Assembly (NCBI GenBank): GCA_024234575.1
Contig: JACKOB010000002.1
Span: forward strand, 1,736,001-1,800,000
DNA length: 64,000 nucleotides
Origin: Hahellaceae bacterium
Lineage (GTDB): Bacteria > Pseudomonadota > Gammaproteobacteria > Pseudomonadales > Oleiphilaceae
Reading direction: 5' to 3'
Both the position numbers and the translations under genes were made by a program. Under the pieces are notes generated by a model. The model was not told the origin of the DNA. It ran no database searches and was given only the letters and a program-made list of their open reading frames with translations. Position 1 is the stretch's first letter; the number at the start of each line of letters is the position of its first letter. Positions 29,567-39,293 of the stretch are shown here, piece after piece.

Positions 29567-30823
29567 ATGAATGTTCAGGAATATATGCAGGCCGTAGGCA
29601 GAAATGCTCGCGCTGCAGCGGCACAAATTGTGAAGGCAACGACTGCTGCAAAAAATCAGGCGCTGGTGGCGATGGCTCAGGCGATAGACGATTCCAGAGA
29701 TGCGTTGGCTGCAGCCAATGCGAAAGATCTTGAGGCCGGCAAAGCCAGCGGCCTTGACGCCGCAATGCTCGACCGCCTTGCCCTCACTCCAGCCAGAATC
29801 GACGCGATGATCGAAGGGTTGCAGCAGGTTGCCGCCTTGCCTGATCCAGTTGGCACAATTACCGACATGAGTTATCGGCCTTCTGGTATTCAGGTAGGCA
29901 AAATGAGAGTGCCACTTGGGGTGGTGGGCATTATCTACGAGTCTCGTCCAAATGTGACGGCCGAAGCGGCGAGCCTGTGTTTAAAGTCTGGTAACGCCAC
30001 CATTTTGCGTGGTGGCTCGGAAGCCATTCATTCTAATCAGGCGATTGCCGCCTGCATTCAAAGTGGTCTCAGTACTGCGGGGTTGCCTGCAGACACCGTT
30101 CAGGTAATTAATACTACCGACCGTGAGGCTGTCGGGCAGTTGATTACGATGCCTGAGTATGTCGATGTGATTGTACCTCGCGGTGGGAAAGGCCTGATCG
30201 AGCGTATTAGCCGCGATGCCCGCGTTGCGGTGATTAAACACCTGGATGGAATTTGTCATGTATTCATTGATAAGTTTGCGGATCGTGATAAAGCCATTGC
30301 GATTGCTATGAATGCGAAAACCCACCGTTATGGTACCTGCAATACGATGGAAACACTGCTCGTTCATGCGGATGTGGCTGCAGATATTTTGCCCGATCTG
30401 GCTGGTTTGTATAAAGGAGCGGGGGTTGAATTGCGCGGCTGTGACAAAACCTGCCGTATTCTTTCAGGTATTGCTTCTGCGACCGAAGAAGATTGGTCAA
30501 CCGAATATCTTGCACCCGTATTGGCAATAAAAGTGGTTGAGGGTTTTGATGCGGCCGTTATGCATATCAATAAATATGGTTCGCATCATACTGATGCTAT
30601 CGTTTCTGAAAACTACACGCGCGCCAGGCGTTTTCTTGCTGAGGTTGACTCAAGCTCGGTCATGATTAACGCATCAACACGATTTGCCGATGGTTTCGAA
30701 TATGGTTTGGGGGCCGAAATAGGTATTTCGACTGATAAAATCCATGCACGAGGCCCTGTCGGGCTTGAGGGTTTAACCTCGCAAAAATATGTTGTTTTTG
30801 GGGATGGCCATATCCGCAAATGA
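29567..30823 (+). CDS. proA: Glutamate-5-semialdehyde dehydrogenase (gamma-glutamyl phosphate reductase)
   Basis: NADPH-dependent reduction of gamma-glutamyl phosphate to glutamate-5-semialdehyde, the second step of proline synthesis. 418 residues, like E. coli ProA (417). Seen: [30 protein letters not shown], the catalytic-cysteine region [14 protein letters not shown], and the C-terminal [15 protein letters not shown]. The ATG at 29567 follows GCGGGAAC. The stop overlaps the nadD start (ATGA). proB is not next to it. Confidence 0.97.
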   Translation: MNVQEYMQAVGRNARAAAAQIVKATTAAKNQALVAMAQAIDDSRDALAAANAKDLEAGKASGLDAAMLDRLALTPARIDAMIEGLQQVAALPDPVGTITDMSYRPSGIQVGKMRVPLGVVGIIYESRPNVTAEAASLCLKSGNATILRGGSEAIHSNQAIAACIQSGLSTAGLPADTVQVINTTDREAVGQLITMPEYVDVIVPRGGKGLIERISRDARVAVIKHLDGICHVFIDKFADRDKAIAIAMNAKTHRYGTCNTMETLLVHADVAADILPDLAGLYKGAGVELRGCDKTCRILSGIASATEEDWSTEYLAPVLAIKVVEGFDAAVMHINKYGSHHTDAIVSENYTRARRFLAEVDSSSVMINASTRFADGFEYGLGAEIGISTDKIHARGPVGLEGLTSQKYVVFGDGHIRK

Positions 30824-31470
30824 CAGACCGGAACACACATCCACAGATGCATATATATATGGGGGGGACATACGATCCCGTGCATGTAGGGCATCTGCGG
30901 ATTGCAATCGATCTCGCCGATGTTCTGCAGAGTGACAAAGTAAATTTGATGCCCTGTTACCAGCCGGTGCATCGCGGTTTGCCTGGATGTTCGGCGCAAG
31001 ACAGGCTTAATATGCTCAGGCTGGCGGTGATAGATTGCTCTGTATTGGCCGTTGATGATCGTGAAGTTATGCGTGCAGGTCCATCCTACACAGTTGATAC
31101 GCTTACCAAAATACGGTCAGATATAGGTTCGGATGCACCGCTGTGTCTGGTAGTAGGACAGGATGCGTTCAACGGCTTTTTACAATGGAAGTCATGGCGC
31201 AGGATCACAGAGCTGGCGCATTTGGTTGTCGTGTCTCGCCCCGGCTTTAGCGATAGCCAAACACCCCCTGAGTTGGCATCAGGACTAGTGGATTCAACCG
31301 TATTGTTGCGCCACACCCCCGCTGGTTCTATTCTGCGTTTGTCGCTGGCGATGCTGGATGTTTCCAGCACGGAAATTAGGCAAAGACTTATGGCCGGTAA
31401 GTCGGTAAAATACCTCCTCCCTGATCCGGTGATTGCCTATATTCGTGAGCACCGTCTTTACCATTCTTAG
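30820..31470 (+). CDS. nadD: Nicotinate-nucleotide adenylyltransferase
   Basis: Adenylates nicotinate mononucleotide in NAD synthesis. Seen: the nucleotidyltransferase motif [13 protein letters not shown] and the C-terminal SSTEIRQRL (ISSTxIR signature). 216 residues, the usual size. Translationally coupled to proA by a 4-bp ATGA overlap, and followed by rsfS and rlmH as in many gammaproteobacteria. Confidence 0.96.
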   Translation: MTDRNTHPQMHIYMGGTYDPVHVGHLRIAIDLADVLQSDKVNLMPCYQPVHRGLPGCSAQDRLNMLRLAVIDCSVLAVDDREVMRAGPSYTVDTLTKIRSDIGSDAPLCLVVGQDAFNGFLQWKSWRRITELAHLVVVSRPGFSDSQTPPELASGLVDSTVLLRHTPAGSILRLSLAMLDVSSTEIRQRLMAGKSVKYLLPDPVIAYIREHRLYHS

Positions 31471-31530
31471 CTGTTTTTAGTCCAATACGACAAAGCGCAA
31501 TCGAATAGGAACGACTAAAACAGGATTTTT
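31471..31530 (+). terminator. Possible terminator downstream of nadD
   Basis: A-T-rich inverted repeat (CTGTTTTTAGTC at 31471-31482 with GACTAAAACAG at 31513-31523, one bulged T) followed by five T (31526-31530), directly after the nadD stop. The 30-nt loop is large, so termination would be weak. Confidence 0.35.
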
Positions 31531-31755
31531 CTAGCGATTTGAGTGTTTTTTGAGCTACTATTTTGCATGGTAGTAAGTAAAAACGCCCATTGCCAGATTG
31601 GTAAGCTATCAGGTTGGATGCTTAAACAGGAATGTGCAGGGCAGAAGTTTAGCTAAACGGAGGGTATTGACGTGAGCCCACTGGCGCACAAATAGCGTTA
31701 AAAGGTTGCCGCAGGCAATCTGCTTGGTACGATGGTGGAGCAACAGAGACGAATT

Positions 31756-32109
31756 ATGGAATTGGAAGAATTGAAAAGTGTTATTTTAGCCGCTCTTGAA
31801 GATCTCAAGGCAAAAGATATAACGGTAATTGATGTACGCGAGCGCACCAGTGTGACCGACTACATGATTATCGCCAGCGGTACTTCAAACCGACATGTAA
31901 AATCACTGGCAGACAACGTTCTGATAGAAGCCAAAAACAATGGGCTGCGTCCATTAGGTGCCGAAGGTGCTGCAGGCAGTGATTGGATTCTTGTCGATCT
32001 CGGTGAAATCGTCGTACATGTCATGTTACCTGCGACGCGAGAGTTTTATGATCTCGAACGCTTCTGGAGGCAAGCACCCGACGCCTCTGGCTCAATTGCC
32101 GCAGAGTAA
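31756..32109 (+). CDS. rsfS: Ribosomal silencing factor RsfS
   Basis: Binds ribosomal protein uL14 and blocks subunit joining when nutrients are scarce. 117 residues from the ATG at 31756 ([14 protein letters not shown]). Family features: [24 protein letters not shown] and the C-terminal [25 protein letters not shown]. An ATG eight codons upstream (31732) is possible. A 285-bp gap precedes it and includes a possible nadD terminator, so it probably has its own promoter. Confidence 0.95.
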   Translation: MELEELKSVILAALEDLKAKDITVIDVRERTSVTDYMIIASGTSNRHVKSLADNVLIEAKNNGLRPLGAEGAAGSDWILVDLGEIVVHVMLPATREFYDLERFWRQAPDASGSIAAE

Positions 32110-32192
32110 CACTATTAGCTTTGTCCGTTGCTGTGATTGCGGCACGGACTAACTGAAGCAGTCTGCAACATTAGCTTGGTCAAATTTAAACA

Positions 32193-32663
32193 ATGCGTTT
32201 AAAAATCATAGCCGTTGGCACGAAAATGCCCGCCTGGATAACTCAGGGCTTCGACGAGTATTGTCGGCGCATGCCGGCCGAGCTGCCGGTGCAGTTGATT
32301 GAGATACCATTAGCGAAACGTGGCAAGAACCCTGATATCGCCCGCGCCATCGCGAGTGAAGGCAAGGCAGTAATGGAGCAAATTCGACCTGCTGATTTTG
32401 TCGTAGGGCTAGAGGTGACCGGTAAGTCACTGACTACCGAAAAGCTGGCGAATGAATTGGCCAGGTGGCAAATGCAGGGGCGAGATGTCTGTTTGCTTAT
32501 CGGTGGACCCGATGGCAACGCTCCTGTCTGTAGGGACAGGGCAGACATGACCTGGTCTTTATCATCATTGACCTTGCCGCACCCTCTGGTGCGCGTTATG
32601 CTGGCAGAACAGTTATATCGAGCCTGGAGTATCAATGCCAATCACCCCTATCATCGTGCCTAG
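32193..32663 (+). CDS. rlmH: 23S rRNA (pseudouridine1915-N3)-methyltransferase
   Basis: SPOUT-family methyltransferase acting on pseudouridine 1915 in helix 69 of 23S rRNA. 156 residues. Seen: the start MRLKIIAVGTKMPAW, the knot region LLIGGPDGNAP and the near-invariant tail LTLPHPLVRVMLAEQLYRAWS with NHPYHR. It lies between rsfS and mrdA, the usual gammaproteobacterial order. Confidence 0.97.
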   Translation: MRLKIIAVGTKMPAWITQGFDEYCRRMPAELPVQLIEIPLAKRGKNPDIARAIASEGKAVMEQIRPADFVVGLEVTGKSLTTEKLANELARWQMQGRDVCLLIGGPDGNAPVCRDRADMTWSLSSLTLPHPLVRVMLAEQLYRAWSINANHPYHRA

Positions 32664-32721
32664 CAAGGATGAGTTCCCATTATATTTGCACATAGATGCT
32701 CTCTGCTAAGCGAGAAAATGC

Positions 32722-34635
32722 GTGGATAAAACTCGCACCATTAAGGATCCGGCCCGAGAGAAGAAACAATTTACCAATCGGGCATTACTGTCGGCGTTGA
32801 TCGTATTATTGTTGGCTGCGTTGTTGCTTTCCCGTCTCTACTTTTTACAAGTTATAGAACATTCCACTTATCAAACCTTGTCAGATAAAAACAGGATGCA
32901 GTTGCAGTCAATACCGCCAACACGCGGGTTAATCTATGATCGCAATGGTGTTTTATTGGCAGACAACCAGCCGGTGTTCAGCGTTACTCTGGTGAAAGAG
33001 CGCACCGAAAATATTGAAGAGACGCTAAGTGAGCTAGGTAAAATAATAGCTCTGGATGAAGATGATTTAGAGCGTTTTCATCAGCGAATCGAAGGCCACC
33101 GAAAGCCCTACGAGTCAGTGCCGATAAAAATTCGCTTGTCCGAGGACGAGATCGCACGCCTGGCCGTTGACCGATATCGATTTCCGGGTGTGGAAGTTGA
33201 GGCCGAACTGGTTCGCCACTATCCCATGAAAGGCACTATGGCGCATGTATTGGGTTATGTTGGCAGAATCAACGAAAAAGAGCTGAAAGAACTCGATCCG
33301 ACAAACTATTCCGGTACCCATTATCTTGGTAAGCTTGGCATAGAAAAGTTTTACGAAGACATGTTGCATGGTTTTGTTGGCTTTCAGAATGTCGAAACCA
33401 ATGCCCGTGGCCGTATTTTGCGAGTGCTTGAGCGGATGGACCCGACGCCCGGTCACGATTTAGTGTTGCATCTGGATAGCCGCTTACAATTGCGAACTGA
33501 ACAGGTGCTTGAAGGTAGACGTGGTGCGGTGGTGGCCATTGAACCGAAAACTGGCGGTGTATTGGCGATGGTAAGTACACCCAGTTTTGATCCCAATTTG
33601 TTTGTTACGGGCATCGACCATAAAAGCTATAAAGATTTACGTGAATCAACTGACATCCCACTGTTTAATCGTGCGTTGCGCGGACAATACCCTCCAGGAT
33701 CCACAATTAAACCAATTATGGGGCTCGCAGGCCTCGACACTGCTACTGTAACGAGACAAACAACCGTCTGGGATCCGGGGTGGTATCAGCTCAGGAACGA
33801 TGATCGCTATTATCGAGACTGGAAACGTATTGGGCATGGCCGGGTCGATCTGCATTCTGCCATCGTCGAGTCCTGCGATACCTATTTTTATGATCTTGGT
33901 CATAAAATGGGTGTCGATCATATGAGTCGGTACCTCGATAAGTTTGGATTGGGGGCAAACTGGTCGCTGGATATTCCGGAGGGAAGAGATGGGCTTTTAC
34001 CTAGTAGAGAGTGGAAGCGAGGTGCAAAGGGGTTACCCTGGTTCCCAGGTGATTCGTTGAATATGTCAATAGGGCAGGGTTTTATGCTGATGACGCCGCT
34101 ACAACTGGCCACTGCAACGGCGGTTTTGGCTAACCGGGGCGTGTGGCAGCGACCGCATCTGGTAAGTCAGATTCGCGATGAGAATGGCGATGATGTCATC
34201 GTTGAGCCACAGGAAGTACCGCCGAACATAACTTTGAAAAATCCGGACGATTGGAACTTTATTTTTGAAGCAATGACTGATGTGATGCATGGCAAGCAAG
34301 GAACTGCGCGTTCGAGTGGGCGTGGTGCACTATATAAAATGGCGGGCAAGACAGGTACGGCCCAGGTAGTCGCAATAAAGCAGGGTGAAAAGTATGATGC
34401 TGATGCCCTCGAAGAGCGGCATCGCGACCATGCTTTGTTTATTGGTTTTGCCCCTGTCGATGATCCACAGATAGCTGTGGCGGTGCTGGTTGAAAATGGC
34501 GGAGGAGGAAGTCGCACGGCGGCACCTGTCGCCCGAGAAGTTTTTGATGCCTGGTTATTGGAGTTTAGCGGTTATTTTAATAGCGAAGGTGAAAGGCAAG
34601 CGCCTGTTTTGCCCGTGATAACGAGTGAGCGGTAA
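32722..34635 (+). CDS. mrdA: Peptidoglycan D,D-transpeptidase MrdA (PBP2)
   Basis: Elongation-specific class B penicillin-binding protein. 637 residues: N-terminal membrane helix (~21-42), pedestal domain with TRGLIYDRNGVLLADN, and the transpeptidase domain with active-site motifs GSTIKPIM (SxxK), SCDTYFYDLG and KTGTAQV. The GTG start at 32722 is the only start in a suitable place. It works with RodA, encoded 34 bp downstream. Confidence 0.97.
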   Translation: MDKTRTIKDPAREKKQFTNRALLSALIVLLLAALLLSRLYFLQVIEHSTYQTLSDKNRMQLQSIPPTRGLIYDRNGVLLADNQPVFSVTLVKERTENIEETLSELGKIIALDEDDLERFHQRIEGHRKPYESVPIKIRLSEDEIARLAVDRYRFPGVEVEAELVRHYPMKGTMAHVLGYVGRINEKELKELDPTNYSGTHYLGKLGIEKFYEDMLHGFVGFQNVETNARGRILRVLERMDPTPGHDLVLHLDSRLQLRTEQVLEGRRGAVVAIEPKTGGVLAMVSTPSFDPNLFVTGIDHKSYKDLRESTDIPLFNRALRGQYPPGSTIKPIMGLAGLDTATVTRQTTVWDPGWYQLRNDDRYYRDWKRIGHGRVDLHSAIVESCDTYFYDLGHKMGVDHMSRYLDKFGLGANWSLDIPEGRDGLLPSREWKRGAKGLPWFPGDSLNMSIGQGFMLMTPLQLATATAVLANRGVWQRPHLVSQIRDENGDDVIVEPQEVPPNITLKNPDDWNFIFEAMTDVMHGKQGTARSSGRGALYKMAGKTGTAQVVAIKQGEKYDADALEERHRDHALFIGFAPVDDPQIAVAVLVENGGGGSRTAAPVAREVFDAWLLEFSGYFNSEGERQAPVLPVITSER

Positions 34636-34669
34636 ATGTGTTTGGTGTTACGAAGTGGAGATGTGACAG

Positions 34670-35818
34670 TTGGCGAATAAAGATTTTGTCAGGCAGTTGC
34701 CTGGGGCGTCACATCACCTCGCGCGCTCCAGTAGCTGGTCTATGCGTTTGCATGTAGACCCGGTACTGCTCTTTTTACTTCTTGTTTTGTCGATTGGTGG
34801 GCTGTTCGTACTTTACAGTGGGGCCGGAGAAAGCTTTGCTGATGTGCAGAAACAGTCGATACGGTTCGTTTTGGCTTTTGTCGTGATGCTTGTTTTCGCA
34901 CAATTAGATCCTTCTGTATATCGACGATGGGCTCCGTGGCTCTACCTGCTGGGAATCATCGCGTTGGCGGCGGTGTTAATCGCCGGTACTGGCGCAAAAG
35001 GCGCACAGCGTTGGCTGAAACTTCCCGGATTACCTCGCTTTCAGCCTTCAGAATTTATGAAACTAGCGATGCCAATGATGGTGGCCTGGTATTTGAGTTC
35101 GCGAATTCTACCGCCTAAATTTAAGCATGTTGTTGGCTCACTGGTTATTTTACTGCTGCCGGTTGTGCTTATCGTCAAGCAACCTGATTTAGGTACATCC
35201 TTATTAATTTTAGCGTCAGGTATTTTCGTGCTCTTTTTTGCCGGGCTTAGCTGGAAGTATGTGGCAGCATTTGCTACGGCAGTGGGTGCCCTCGCGCCAG
35301 TGATGTGGTTTTTGGTGATGCGTGAGTACCAAAAACAGCGTGTACTGACTTTTCTTGACCCCGAAAGTGACCCATTGGGTTCTGGCTGGAATATTATTCA
35401 GTCGAAAACAGCGATTGGCTCAGGCGGTTTGTATGGGAAAGGTTGGTTGCAAGGCACTCAATCTCAGCTCGACTTTTTGCCTGAAAGTCACACAGACTTT
35501 ATTATTGCCGTGCTCGCTGAAGAGTTTGGTTTGGTTGGTGTGTCGGTTTTACTCTCCATATACCTGATGATAATCGCGCGCGGGCTCTATATTGCCGCTA
35601 AGGCGCAAGATGCTTTCAGTCGGTTATTAGCTGGAAGCCTCGTCCTCACTTTTTTCGTCTACGTATTCGTCAATATAGGCATGGTGAGCGGTATCCTGCC
35701 GGTTGTGGGGGTTCCATTGCCTCTGGTAAGTTACGGTGGGACTTCCATCGTGACGCTTATGGCTGCATTTGGTGTTCTAATGTCGATACATACTCACCGT
35801 AAAATGGTTGCTCGATAG
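34670..35818 (+). CDS. mrdB: Rod-shape peptidoglycan glycosyltransferase RodA
   Basis: SEDS-family glycan polymerase partner of PBP2 in the elongasome. 382 residues with about ten membrane segments; SEDS hallmarks include KLPGLPRFQPSEFMKLAMP, VKQPDLGTSLLIL, SGWNIIQSKTAIGSGGL, LPESHTDFIIAVLAEEFG and the C-terminal PLPLVSYGGTSI. The start appears to be TTG at 34670 with GTGGAG (34655-34660) upstream; an ATG at 34742 would remove 24 cytosolic residues. Confidence 0.96.
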   Translation: MANKDFVRQLPGASHHLARSSSWSMRLHVDPVLLFLLLVLSIGGLFVLYSGAGESFADVQKQSIRFVLAFVVMLVFAQLDPSVYRRWAPWLYLLGIIALAAVLIAGTGAKGAQRWLKLPGLPRFQPSEFMKLAMPMMVAWYLSSRILPPKFKHVVGSLVILLLPVVLIVKQPDLGTSLLILASGIFVLFFAGLSWKYVAAFATAVGALAPVMWFLVMREYQKQRVLTFLDPESDPLGSGWNIIQSKTAIGSGGLYGKGWLQGTQSQLDFLPESHTDFIIAVLAEEFGLVGVSVLLSIYLMIIARGLYIAAKAQDAFSRLLAGSLVLTFFVYVFVNIGMVSGILPVVGVPLPLVSYGGTSIVTLMAAFGVLMSIHTHRKMVAR

Positions 35819-35933
35819 GCCGGTATGTGCAGACGTAAACATGAAATTTTGTACAAGGTGCTGCAATTCACAGAAAAAACTATTAACGTAGTCTTACTCA
35901 GAGATCGGTTTTATAAGAAAAACAGAGGGATAT

Positions 35934-36920
35934 ATGGGGTTCTTTACAGTGGGCAGAGGTTGTATCTGGTTGTTTTTTACGGGGCTTTTGGTGACGTCGG
36001 CGGTGCGCGCAGACTATACCGAAAATGCTGAAGTTAAGGATTTTGTCGATACGATGGTTACCAAATATGCGTTTGACAAGGATTGGCTGAATTCGAAACT
36101 GGCGCAGGCCGAGAAAAAGGACAGCATTATCGAAGCAATGAGTCGGCCTGCAGAAAAGGTTTTGGAGTGGGAAGGTTACCGTAAAATTTTTCTTACCGAA
36201 GATCGAATTGCGAAAGGAAAAGAGTTTCTTGTCGAGTACAAAAGTACCTTCGATAGAATGGAAAAGCAGTTTGGTGTGCCGCGTGAAGTTGTGGCAGCGA
36301 TTATTGGTGTAGAGACTCGTTACGGTCGTCATACAGGTAACTACCGGGTGATAGATGCCTTGGCGACGCTTGCATTTGATTATCCTCCAAGAAGCAAGTT
36401 TTTCAGAAGTGAGTTTGAAAACTACTTTCTGCTGACTCGTGAACAGGGCTTTGACCCGATAGAGCTAAAAGGCTCTTACGCAGGCGCAATGGGGTACGGG
36501 CAGTTTATTCCGAGCAGTTACCGTAATTTCGCGATTGATTTCGACGGCGACGGCATAGCAGATATATTATCTAACCCGGTTGATGCGATTGGCAGTGTTG
36601 CCAATTATTTTGTTAAACATAAGTGGGTGCCCGGTGAGCCAGTTGCCGCGAAGGTTACCGTGAAAGGAGATGCCTGGCAGCCGCTCATCCAAAAAAGCCT
36701 GAAGCATGATAAAGCTGTTGCAGATTTTACCGCCAATGGTGTGGTTCTCAAAGAGAAGTACGATCCCAAAGCCAGCGCCAGGTTGATGGCATTAAATGGT
36801 GATAACGGCGTTGAGTACTGGTTAACGCTCAGAAACTTTTATGCTATCACCCGTTACAATCACAGTGAGATGTATGCATTGGCTGTTTATCAGCTTTCTC
36901 AGGCGATTGCCGGCTCGTAA
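35934..36920 (+). CDS. mltB: Lytic murein transglycosylase B
   Basis: Exported enzyme cleaving the MurNAc-GlcNAc bond to give 1,6-anhydro-muropeptides. 328 residues: N-terminal signal peptide (CIWLFFTGLLVTSAVRA), then the SLT-like fold with catalytic Glu in GVETRYGRHTGNY and the family signature SYAGAMGYGQFIPSSYR followed by the FDGDGIADI segment. No lipobox cysteine is evident, unlike E. coli MltB, so it is probably a soluble periplasmic form. Its stop shares one base with the rlpA start (TAATG). Confidence 0.95.
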   Translation: MGFFTVGRGCIWLFFTGLLVTSAVRADYTENAEVKDFVDTMVTKYAFDKDWLNSKLAQAEKKDSIIEAMSRPAEKVLEWEGYRKIFLTEDRIAKGKEFLVEYKSTFDRMEKQFGVPREVVAAIIGVETRYGRHTGNYRVIDALATLAFDYPPRSKFFRSEFENYFLLTREQGFDPIELKGSYAGAMGYGQFIPSSYRNFAIDFDGDGIADILSNPVDAIGSVANYFVKHKWVPGEPVAAKVTVKGDAWQPLIQKSLKHDKAVADFTANGVVLKEKYDPKASARLMALNGDNGVEYWLTLRNFYAITRYNHSEMYALAVYQLSQAIAGS

Positions 36921-37825
36921 TGAAGCGCGCTTTGCTTAGGTTTACGGAAATCAAAAGCTTTACAAGTGGCCGGCAGGTTGTAAACGCCCGAACGCGTCTG
37001 CTGTGTCTGCTGTTGCTCTGCTCAAGCTTGATTGCCGGTTGTGCATCCCAGCCCCAATCTCGCTACTCCATTGATCAGGACATCGGGCCAACGGAAGGGT
37101 TCGATGCTTCCCGCGTTCCTGATGCGGTGCCAAGATACGAAGTTAGAACAAAGGCAGGTAACAAATCACCTTACACGATTTTGGGTGAAACCTATTACGT
37201 TTTAGAGTCGAACGAAGGCTTTAAACAAAAAGGCATTGCTTCCTGGTACGGCAAAAAGTTTCATGGCCATAAAACTTCCAACGGAGAGGTTTATAGCATG
37301 TACGGTATGACAGCTGCCCATAAAACGCTGCCGATACCCTCCTATGTGCGTGTTACCAATACCGACAACGGCCGCACCGTCATCGTTCGAGTCAATGATC
37401 GGGGGCCATTTCATGAAGGTAGGGTAATTGATTTGTCATACGCTGCTGCGCAGAAATTGGGGTATGCCGACAAAGGCACGGCCAACGTCGAACTTGAAGT
37501 TATTAATACCGAGGGCGACAGCACTACCGAACCCTATCCAGCAGCTGCAGATGCGCTACCTGTCGGACATGGTTATTATGTGCAGGTGGGGGCCTATACG
37601 AACCCAGAGTCGGCGCAAAAAGTGAAAAAGATGTTAGAAGGCTGGGCTAAAGACCCCGTGCTGATTACCCGTTCAAACGAGTCGGGTGTTACCGTGCATC
37701 GTGTGCGCGTTGGACCTTTTACACGTCGCAGAGATGCAGAAAAATTACATAATAATTTACAGCGCCGAAACTTTGGCTCGCCTATTATCCTGGTTCGGCC
37801 CCTGACCGAGAAAGCGGTTACGTAA
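36920..37825 (+). CDS. rlpA: Septal ring lytic transglycosylase RlpA (lipoprotein)
   Basis: Outer-membrane lipoprotein with a double-psi beta-barrel domain and a C-terminal SPOR domain; RlpA cleaves peptide-free (denuded) glycan at the septum. 301 residues. Lipobox LIAGC (Cys ~41) after a long polar N-tail, barrel motif GIASWYGKKFHGHKTSNGE and VNDRGPFHEGRVIDLS, SPOR domain ~215-295 (YYVQVGAYTNPESAQKV, VRVGPFTRRRDAE). Start codon overlaps mltB by one base. Confidence 0.95.
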   Translation: MKRALLRFTEIKSFTSGRQVVNARTRLLCLLLLCSSLIAGCASQPQSRYSIDQDIGPTEGFDASRVPDAVPRYEVRTKAGNKSPYTILGETYYVLESNEGFKQKGIASWYGKKFHGHKTSNGEVYSMYGMTAAHKTLPIPSYVRVTNTDNGRTVIVRVNDRGPFHEGRVIDLSYAAAQKLGYADKGTANVELEVINTEGDSTTEPYPAAADALPVGHGYYVQVGAYTNPESAQKVKKMLEGWAKDPVLITRSNESGVTVHRVRVGPFTRRRDAEKLHNNLQRRNFGSPIILVRPLTEKAVT

Positions 37826-38034
37826 ATCGTTGAAGTGTCATGACATATTCACAAGCTTGAATCGTCCGGGAGGGTGAAAAGACTTCGTGAATGGGTTACT
37901 ATCCCGTTCCTCACAAGTGCAGATATTTTTGCTCTTGTCAGGCAGTCTGGGCATAAAATGCAAAGCTGCCACTATCTGAAATCGTTGTCATAGTCCGTGG
38001 CGAAGTTTGTCCATGTGGCCAACGAGTCGCTAAC

Positions 38035-39228
38035 ATGAAAGTTGCCAAAAGAGACAGAAAGTCCATGTTGATTCGTCAAATCCAGTTTTCTATTGTTTTT
38101 CTGCTATCCCTGTTCGCCGCACTGGCGCATGCTTCGCCTGCGCTGATTCCGGCGCCACCCTCTATTGCGGCAAAATCCTATATCCTGATGGATGGTGCCA
38201 GCGGTGATATCATCATCGAAGACAATGCCAATGAGCGATTGCCACCCGCCAGTCTCACCAAAATGATGACCGCCTATATCACTGAATACGAAATTGAACG
38301 CGGCAATATTAACTTAAAAGATGAAGTGCTCGTCAGTGTCAAAGCCTGGCGAACCGGCGGCTCGAAAATGTTTATTAAAGAAGGCTCGCGGGTGCCACTT
38401 GTCGATCTGCTGCGAGGAATCGTGATTCAGTCCGGCAATGACGCCAGTATTGCCGTAGCCGAGCATATTGCCGGCAGTGAGGGTGCCTTCGCTGATATTA
38501 TGAATCAGCATGCTGGACTGTTAGGGATGACCGACTCTCACTTCCAAAACGCCACTGGTCTGCCGATGGATGAGCATTATTCTTCCGCGCGGGATTTAGC
38601 GCTGCTGGCTAAGGCTATTATTTACAATTTTCCCGAACAATATCCTATTTATGCTGAGAAATACTTCACGTACAACGATATCCGTCAACCTAACCGTAAC
38701 CGGTTGCTCTGGCGCGATAAGTCTGTGGATGGTCTGAAAACCGGACATACCGAAGCTGCCGGATACTGTATGGTTGCCTCGGCGGTACGCGATGGTATGC
38801 GTTTGATTGCGGTTGTTATGGGTACCAGTGGTGAAGAGGCACGAGCACGCGAAACCCAGAAATTGCTTAGTTTCGGCTTCCGCTATTATGACAGTGTCGA
38901 ATTATACCAGGCAGGTCAAAAGCTTATCGACGGGCGTGTGTGGGGTGGTGTGATAGATAATATACCGTTGGGCATTGCGGATGCAGTAACCGTGACCATT
39001 CCGAAAGGGCAAAAAGAGAATATTCAGGCCAGTGTTGAAATGAACCCTACGATTAAGGCGCCAGTCAACATTGGTGACGAGTTGGGGCGAATAAAAGTCG
39101 TTTTAAATGACACAACTTTGGTCGACAAGCCTTTGGTTGCTTTGCAAGCTGTTGATGAGGCCGGTTTTTTCAAACGCATTTGGGATATGATAAAGCTCTT
39201 TTTCGCGCAGTTGTTTGCTGGTGAGTAA
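38035..39228 (+). CDS. dacA: D-alanyl-D-alanine carboxypeptidase (PBP5/6 type)
   Basis: Periplasmic, membrane-associated low-molecular-weight PBP removing the terminal D-Ala from muropeptides. 397 residues: signal peptide (IVFLLSLFAALAHA), active-site motifs ASLTKMM (SxxK), SGNDAS (SxN) and KTGHTEAAGYC, a C-terminal PBP5-type beta domain, and an amphipathic terminal helix (FFKRIWDMIKLFFAQLF) for membrane anchoring. The ATG at 38065 is an alternative start. The next gene, a D-amino acid aminotransferase, fits reuse of D-Ala. Confidence 0.96.
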   Translation: MKVAKRDRKSMLIRQIQFSIVFLLSLFAALAHASPALIPAPPSIAAKSYILMDGASGDIIIEDNANERLPPASLTKMMTAYITEYEIERGNINLKDEVLVSVKAWRTGGSKMFIKEGSRVPLVDLLRGIVIQSGNDASIAVAEHIAGSEGAFADIMNQHAGLLGMTDSHFQNATGLPMDEHYSSARDLALLAKAIIYNFPEQYPIYAEKYFTYNDIRQPNRNRLLWRDKSVDGLKTGHTEAAGYCMVASAVRDGMRLIAVVMGTSGEEARARETQKLLSFGFRYYDSVELYQAGQKLIDGRVWGGVIDNIPLGIADAVTVTIPKGQKENIQASVEMNPTIKAPVNIGDELGRIKVVLNDTTLVDKPLVALQAVDEAGFFKRIWDMIKLFFAQLFAGE

Positions 39229-39293
39229 AGGGTTTATCCTTAAGTTGTGGTCGTAATCCTTTAGCGGCGAGGTGTAGTTTAGGTGGAGGCAGA